From JAFAGX01 sp035501575 (lineage in GTDB: Bacteria > Acidobacteriota > Terriglobia > Terriglobales > Acidobacteriaceae): a DNA stretch of 9,900 nt. Numbering within the stretch: position 1 is the stretch's first letter; every line of letters begins with the position of its first letter. Below, piece by piece: positions 6,369 to 9,900 of this stretch. The notes below the pieces were generated by a model. The model did no database searches, was not told the origin of the DNA, and saw only the letters and a program-made list of their open reading frames with translations. A program made the position numbers and the translations under genes. The stretch is taken from contig DATJVZ010000390.1 of assembly GCA_035501575.1 (NCBI GenBank), forward strand, positions 1 to 9,900, written 5' to 3'.

Positions 6369-7745
6369 TCAAGGCAATCTGAAAGTAACCGTTATCCGAG
6401 TCCTAAAATCCTCCGGCCGGCCGTCATAGAACAAGGGGCGGAATCGCCACTGCTGCACGGCTGCCGTGGCCGCTGCGATCAGCTGCGGATTACCGCTGAC
6501 GGGCACGAGCTTGTGGACTGCGCCGTCTCGCCCCACCCACACATCGAGCACCACGGGCCCTTGAGTCCCCTTGGTTCTTGCGGCTGGCGGATACACGGGC
6601 TCAACCCGGCTCACCAGATGCTCTTCGGCGACCTTAGAAGAAACGCTCCGTGGAGTAGTCACTTCTTTCTCGGTGGCGGGTTGGATTTGGTCGCCTAGGA
6701 CCTCGCTCTGAGGGGGACTTTCTCCGGCAGGCAGGCGGAATATTTCCTTACCGTCGCGAAAAACCACCAGACTTCCATCGGTGTTCTCATTCTTGTCGGT
6801 GGCCTTTGAGTCCAGGGTAATATCGACAAACGGATTCGTCCCCGCTGCGCTGTCCGAAGATCGCGCAATCGGCGGGCCTTTGCTGAGCTGGGTACGAGAT
6901 TTGCCGGTATTGGACCGGTGCGCGTGCCATTCGGCGCGATCCAACATCCAGCCCAGGGTCACGGCCAGCAATACGAGGGACACCAGCAGAGCATCGGTCG
7001 AAAAATCTCGCCTTCGAGGTTTGCCTCCGCCCTCTTTCCCATCTGTACTCTCAGTCTGAGTTGCGGGTTCCCAGCCCAGCTTTCCAGGCTCTCGAGCCGA
7101 ATCGAAACCACCGGAGGCTTGCACCTGCTGGGTGCGCTCCAGTTTGTCGATGACCCGTTGCGAAAACATGCGGAGCACCTCAGCCTCCTTGTCGCCGAAA
7201 GCATTGGGGAGAGGTGAGAGAACCTCTAAGATGCCAATCAACTCTTGGACTCTTAGAATTGGTACCAACAGGATCGAGCGCACCCCGAGCCGTCGGCAAC
7301 GTTCAGCATCCACGCGAGGATCGGCCTCGGTATCATCGCAACGTTGACTATCCCGGGTTTCGAAGCAGGCAGCGGCTAGGATCGAATGCTGATCCAAGTG
7401 TACCCCCAAGTCGGGAGCACTTTCGCCGGTTCGGGCGCGACAGACGATCTCACCACAATCGCAAAAACCTATCGCGCCGCTGGTGGCTAACGTCGCCGTG
7501 CAAGCCTGTTGCAGCAGCTCATACAGCGCAACGTCCAGCGCGATCTCGGCGGCTAAGGAAACATCGGTCAAGGCAGACAAGGCGTTCAGGGACCGGAAGA
7601 AACTGGAATCCTCTTCACGGTCGGTTCGAGTGTTCTCCCGAACACCGGGAGCGTGCCGCGGCTCGCGAGGTGTGGGGGTGATGAGCCGGGAAGCGGCACC
7701 ACGGGCCTTCGAAGTCCCGGAACGGGAAAACAGCCTATGTGCCAC
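6369..7745 (-). CDS. GAF domain–transmembrane–TonB C-terminal fusion protein
   Basis: This 458-residue protein joins a cytoplasmic sensor-type domain to an energy-transducing TonB end. Residues 1-50 are basic and polar. Residues 60-205 read as a GAF domain, with EIVCRARTGESAPDLGVHLD, then a DDTEADPRVDAERC stretch, then RSILLVPILRVQELIGILEV and a closing FGDKEAEVLRMFSQ helix. A single transmembrane helix follows a KPRRRDF basic stretch (about 249-268), predicting an inside-to-outside topology. A polar linker (270-375) then leads to a TonB C-terminal domain (376-458) with RVEPVYPPAAR, GPVVLDVWVGRDGAV and AVQQWRFRPLFYDGRP. Normal TonB places its helix at the N-terminus, which makes this layout unusual. 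TonB C-termini contact outer-membrane receptors and draw on ExbB/ExbD; whether this one does is unknown. GTG at 7745 has GGGAG 7 nt upstream. Unlike classical TonB, the linker is not a long Pro-Lys/Pro-Glu repeat. Confidence 0.88.
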   Translation of the reverse strand: MAHRLFSRSGTSKARGAASRLITPTPREPRHAPGVRENTRTDREEDSSFFRSLNALSALTDVSLAAEIALDVALYELLQQACTATLATSGAIGFCDCGEIVCRARTGESAPDLGVHLDQHSILAAACFETRDSQRCDDTEADPRVDAERCRRLGVRSILLVPILRVQELIGILEVLSPLPNAFGDKEAEVLRMFSQRVIDKLERTQQVQASGGFDSAREPGKLGWEPATQTESTDGKEGGGKPRRRDFSTDALLVSLVLLAVTLGWMLDRAEWHAHRSNTGKSRTQLSKGPPIARSSDSAAGTNPFVDITLDSKATDKNENTDGSLVVFRDGKEIFRLPAGESPPQSEVLGDQIQPATEKEVTTPRSVSSKVAEEHLVSRVEPVYPPAARTKGTQGPVVLDVWVGRDGAVHKLVPVSGNPQLIAAATAAVQQWRFRPLFYDGRPEDFRTRITVTFRLP

Positions 7746-7752
7746 GGTAAGT

Positions 7753-7757
7753 CTCCC
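7753..7757 (-). promoter_or_regulatory. Ribosome binding site of the GAF-TonB gene
   Basis: On the minus strand GGGAG lies 7 nt before the GTG at 7745. It supports that non-ATG codon as the start. Confidence 0.55.
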
Positions 7758-7789
7758 GACTTGCCACCCAGAACAGGCCGACTGAGCGG

Positions 7790-7818
7790 AGTTTCGCCCG
7801 AAATTCCCGGCTTGTCAA
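7790..7818 (-). promoter_or_regulatory. Candidate sigma70-type promoter of the GAF-TonB gene
   Basis: A perfect -35 hexamer TTGACA occupies 7818-7813 on the minus strand. After exactly 17 nt comes GAAACT (7795-7790), a 3/6 match to the -10 consensus. The predicted transcript would start near 7783, leaving a leader of about 38 nt with the ribosome binding site. The weak -10 suggests dependence on an activator or on another sigma factor. Confidence 0.4.
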
Positions 7819-7980
7819 CTGCAAAGCATGCACAGGCAGCGCCCCATAGGCCGATTTGCCGGCACCAGGAAACTCTTCTCCAGTCAGTGACTTCAAGCTG
7901 GGAGGTGAAGAACTGTCACAGCCTATCGGTATATCAGATGCGGCACCGTTAGGTAGTGACGCAGAAACCCGTACCCCGTC

Positions 7981-7992
7981 TCTGCGCGCAGA
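7981..7992. repeat. Perfect 12-bp palindrome upstream of vapB promoter
   Basis: TCTGCGCGCAGA is identical to its own reverse complement. It is centred about 40 bp upstream of the putative -10 of vapB, a position typical of regulator binding. Nothing in the sequence identifies the factor, and chance is possible in GC-rich DNA. Confidence 0.3.
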
Positions 7993-8002
7993 CCTTGCCG
8001 GG

Positions 8003-8030
8003 TTAAATCAGGCGCTTCTTATGCTATGAT
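8003..8030 (+). promoter_or_regulatory. Extended -10 promoter of vapBC
   Basis: TGCTATGAT (8022-8030) is an extended -10 element with TATGAT at 8025-8030. A poor -35 (TTAAAT at 8003-8008, 16-nt spacer) is usual for extended -10 promoters. Transcription would start around 8036-8038, only a few nucleotides before the vapB ATG. Confidence 0.45.
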
Positions 8031-8045
8031 GTTGCCATCATGATG
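8026..8045. promoter_or_regulatory. Putative VapB operator
   Basis: ATGATG (8026-8031) and CATCAT (8036-8041) form an inverted repeat with a 4-nt spacer. CATCATGATG (8036-8045) is itself a perfect 10-bp palindrome, so three half-sites of the type ATGATG/CATCAT are packed together. They overlap the -10 element and the vapB start codon. Ribbon-helix-helix antitoxins typically bind such short palindromes in their own promoter, so autorepression is the natural reading, though unproven here. Confidence 0.42.
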
Positions 8046-8297
8046 TCACGAACGCAGATTACCCTAGAGCCCGAGATGCAGAGGCGCGCTCGCCAGCGCG
8101 CCGGTGAGCTCGGTGTATCGCTTGCGGAATACGTGCGCCGTTTGGTCGCCCGCGATCTCGACGGTCCTCGAATTCCAGCGGATGTGGCATCGGTGTTCGA
8201 CCTTGGTCGTTCCGAGAAATCTGACGTGGCTCGCAATAAGGACGCGATGATTGCCCAGGCTTTCCCTCCCGCCACTGAAGACCATTCGCACCATTGA
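8040..8297 (+). CDS. vapB: VapB-type ribbon-helix-helix antitoxin
   Basis: This 85-residue protein has the CopG/Arc ribbon-helix-helix layout. A short N-terminal strand RTQITLEPEM leads into two helices (RRARQRAGELG, then SLAEYVRRLVARDL). After these comes an acidic, flexible C-terminal part ending in RNKDAMIAQAF, the segment that in this family docks onto the toxin and blocks its active site. It would dimerise, bind DNA through its strand pair and, with the toxin, repress the operon. ATG codons at 8040 and 8043 are both usable. No ribosome binding site precedes them, and the promoter lies so close that the mRNA may be leaderless. The toxin gene starts 13 nt after this stop. Confidence 0.86.
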   Translation: MMSRTQITLEPEMQRRARQRAGELGVSLAEYVRRLVARDLDGPRIPADVASVFDLGRSEKSDVARNKDAMIAQAFPPATEDHSHH

Positions 8298-8310
8298 CAC
8301 GCTGTCCGCC

Positions 8311-8724
8311 ATGAGTCTGTTCGTCGACACCTCGATTTGGTATGCCGCGGCGGACTCTGCCGACGCCAGCAACCCTCGTGCTAAGGCGATCCTCAAGTCC
8401 GGCGAGCCACTGGTCACGACCGATCACGTGCTGGTCGAAACCTGGATGTTGCTCGAACACCGAATCCGAAATGATGCGGCGGAACGGTTCTGGGAGGGAA
8501 TGCGGAATGGGGTGGCCACAATTGAGCCCGTCGGTATGGCGGACCTCGAAGCCGCCTGGCAAATCGGACTTTCCCAGCGGACCCAGGGTTTCTCGATCGT
8601 GGCTCGAACCAGTTTTGCGGTGATGCGCCGGCTCGGCATCGAACGCGTGGCTTCGCTTGACAACGTCTTCGCGGTCTTTCGTTTCGGTCCGAAAGGTGGC
8701 CAAGCGTTCACCATCGTGCGTTAA
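8311..8724 (+). CDS. vapC: VapC-type PIN-domain toxin with altered active site
   Basis: This 137-residue PIN-domain protein starts at the ATG at 8311 with the hallmark SLFVDTSIWYAA. In this family VapC is a Mg2+-dependent RNase that cuts tRNA or rRNA when antitoxin is lost. PIN acids seen are D6 (first strand), E43 (LVETWMLL) and D117 (VASLDNVF). The segment that normally carries the third conserved Asp, usually read as SIVDRTSF or LTDCTSF, here reads SIVARTSF, with Ala98 encoded by GCT at 8602-8604. One A-to-C change from GAT would explain it. The rest of the domain is intact and in frame, so this may be a weakened or inactive toxin, or a metal-site variant. Extending the frame upstream to 8251 would overlap vapB and add residues with no family similarity, so that start is rejected. 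An A8 run follows immediately from the stop codon. Confidence 0.86.
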   Translation: MSLFVDTSIWYAAADSADASNPRAKAILKSGEPLVTTDHVLVETWMLLEHRIRNDAAERFWEGMRNGVATIEPVGMADLEAAWQIGLSQRTQGFSIVARTSFAVMRRLGIERVASLDNVFAVFRFGPKGGQAFTIVR

Positions 8725-8839
8725 AAAAAAGACCTTGCGATGATCGAAAGACCGATTGCCGCGGGTTCCTCGAGAACTGGCTGTTCTGAGCGCGCGGTTC
8801 GAGCAACCCCACTTGCGTTCTTCCCCTGGTCGTGTTCTG

Positions 8840-9900
8840 ATGACGGCCCTGAGGTTCATGAACTCGGTCCCTCACCTCTCATCCGCTCCGCTTTCACGCT
8901 CCGACCAAGCGCATGCCGTAATTGCCAGCTTTTTGGGATGGACGCTCGATGCGTTCGATTTTTTCGTGCTTGTCTTCCTGGTAGACACGCTGGCCCTTGA
9001 ATTCCGGGTTACAAAAGGTGCGATCGTTTGGACCTTGACCGCTACCTTGGCTTTGAGGCCGGTGGGCGCTTTGCTGTTCGGCTTGCTCGCCGACCGCTAC
9101 GGCCGTCAAAAGCCGCTGATTGCCAATGTCGTTTTCTTTTCCCTGATCGAACTTCTCTGCGGCTTCGCCCCAAACTACGCGGTCTTTCTCGCCTTGCGTA
9201 CCCTGTATGGCATCGGCATGGGTGGAGAATGGGGGGTCGGCGCATCGTTAGCCATGGAGAGTGCGCCGCGGCGATGGCGGGGGGTTCTCTCGGGTGTGCT
9301 GCAATCGGGATATTCCATCGGTTATCTGCTGGCCGCCGTAGCGGCGCGATTCGTCCTGCCGGCATGGGGATGGCGAGCCATGTTCTGGGTGGGCGGCGCG
9401 CCAGCCTTGCTGGCATTTTATATTCGTCTGCGCGTGCGCGAGTCCCCCGCCTGGAAGCAGCATCGTGCTGCTACGGTGGGGGCGATTGTGCGCGCGGCGA
9501 GCAGCCACTGGAAAATCTTCTCCTATCTGGTGCTGTTAATGACGCTGATGATGTTTCTCTCTCATGGCACGCAGGATCTGTATCCGGACTTCTTGAAATC
9601 TGCGCACGGGTTTAGTCCCTCCGGGGTCTCCTTGATTGCCATCCTCTACAACGTTGGGGCAGTACTGGGTGCGATTGCCTTCGGGCATCTGTCGGAGACC
9701 CTCGGTCGACGGAGAGGCATGATCTTCGCTCTCCTGCTTTCCCTTGCCGTCATTCCGGCATGGGCCTTTGGCAGCACCGTCACGCTGCTCGTCGTCGGAG
9801 CCTTCCTGATGCAAACCGGAGTACAAGGCGCATGGGGCATTATTCCTGCGCACCTCAACGAACTCTCCCCCGCCGAGGTGCGCGGGCTTATGCCGGGTCT
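8840..9900 (+). CDS. MFS transporter, SHS (carboxylate:H+ symporter-like) family, 3' truncated
   Basis: The frame from the ATG at 8840 is open to the window end, giving 353 residues, so the C-terminal part is missing. It is a major facilitator permease expected to span the inner membrane twelve times. Motifs include GWTLDAFDFFVLVFLV (33-48), the loop 2-3 motif GLLADRYGRQ (81-90), GIGMGGEWGVGASLAME (125-140) around helix 4-5, RVRESPAW (198-205), and a second-half copy of the loop motif GHLSETLGRR (282-291). HGTQDLYPDFLK (242-253) and the WTLDAFD helix resemble the sialate/lactate:H+ symporter branch, so a mono- or dicarboxylate or sugar acid is the likely substrate; the exact one cannot be read. 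An ATG at 8858 preceded by GAGG is an alternative start, and the frame stays open further upstream. Confidence 0.87.
   Translation, partial: MTALRFMNSVPHLSSAPLSRSDQAHAVIASFLGWTLDAFDFFVLVFLVDTLALEFRVTKGAIVWTLTATLALRPVGALLFGLLADRYGRQKPLIANVVFFSLIELLCGFAPNYAVFLALRTLYGIGMGGEWGVGASLAMESAPRRWRGVLSGVLQSGYSIGYLLAAVAARFVLPAWGWRAMFWVGGAPALLAFYIRLRVRESPAWKQHRAATVGAIVRAASSHWKIFSYLVLLMTLMMFLSHGTQDLYPDFLKSAHGFSPSGVSLIAILYNVGAVLGAIAFGHLSETLGRRRGMIFALLLSLAVIPAWAFGSTVTLLVVGAFLMQTGVQGAWGIIPAHLNELSPAEVRGLMPG

Larger units (their letters stand above)
7746..8039. other. Divergent intergenic region between GAF-TonB and vapBC
   Basis: This 294-nt stretch separates two divergent transcription units. It holds the minus-strand promoter near 7790-7818, a bulged inverted repeat (GTGA/TCAC outer arms at 7887-7890 and 7916-7919, CTTCA/TGAAG inner arms at 7891-7895 and 7906-7910), a 12-bp palindrome at 7981-7992, and the vapB promoter near 8003-8030. 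I see no additional coding sequence with family similarity and no tRNA-like fold. Confidence 0.6.

Noticed and set aside
8251..8310. Upstream extension of vapC by 20 codons
   Set aside because: It overlaps vapB and adds residues unlike any VapC. The ATG at 8311 begins exactly at the conserved first PIN strand.
8059..8859. A 266-codon frame antisense to the whole vapBC locus
   Set aside because: The plus-strand pair has clear RHH and PIN motifs and operon spacing. The antisense product has none.
9028..9615. A 195-codon plus-strand frame inside the transporter region
   Set aside because: The frame beginning at 8840 is open to the window end and carries all the MFS motifs. This one is an out-of-frame shadow.
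1..9900. CRISPR arrays, tRNA or rRNA genes, insertion sequences and phage attachment sites
   Set aside because: I saw no regularly spaced repeats, cloverleaf-like sequence, transposase motif or paired terminal inverted repeats.

Overview
The window is GC-rich bacterial chromosomal DNA, densely coding on both strands. The best guess for its source is an acidobacterium (Terriglobia-like). This rests on a GAF–membrane–TonB chimera lying next to a NarL-type regulator with a degenerate receiver, and on the general make-up of the proteins. It is an inference from protein style, not a marker-gene result. I see no rRNA, tRNA, CRISPR array, insertion sequence or phage gene.

Layout, left to right. (1) 2-274 (+): the 3' part of a small DUF3467 protein. 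(2) 283-1911 (+): a GT39/ArnT-like multispanning glycosyltransferase, starting 8 nt after it. (3) 1898-3816 (-): a molybdate importer pair, modB then modC. The modC stop overlaps the glycosyltransferase stop by 14 nt, and no modA lies beside the pair. (4) 3967-5190 (+): L-2-hydroxyglutarate oxidase, divergent from modB and followed by a likely terminator hairpin. (5) 5437-6234 (+): a LuxR/NarL-type regulator whose receiver domain lacks the phosphoacceptor Asp. (6) 6369-7745 (-): a GAF domain + transmembrane helix + TonB C-terminal domain fusion, convergent with the regulator. (7) 7746-8039: a 294-nt region holding divergent promoters. (8) 8040-8724 (+): a vapBC toxin-antitoxin pair whose toxin has Ala in place of a conserved catalytic Asp. 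(9) 8840-9900 (+): the first 353 codons of an SHS-type major facilitator carboxylate transporter, cut by the window end.

The genes do not form one pathway. ModB and ModC form the membrane channel and ATPase of one importer. VapB and VapC form one toxin-antitoxin unit. The GAF-TonB protein and the NarL-type regulator could be a sensor/regulator neighbourhood, but this rests only on adjacency. L-2-hydroxyglutarate oxidase and the carboxylate-type MFS carrier both touch organic-acid metabolism without being linked by operon structure. The points most worth a second look are the GAF-TM-TonB architecture, the non-canonical receiver, the active-site substitution in VapC, and the apparently leaderless, palindrome-covered vapBC start. 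I did not find a clearly new multi-gene system.
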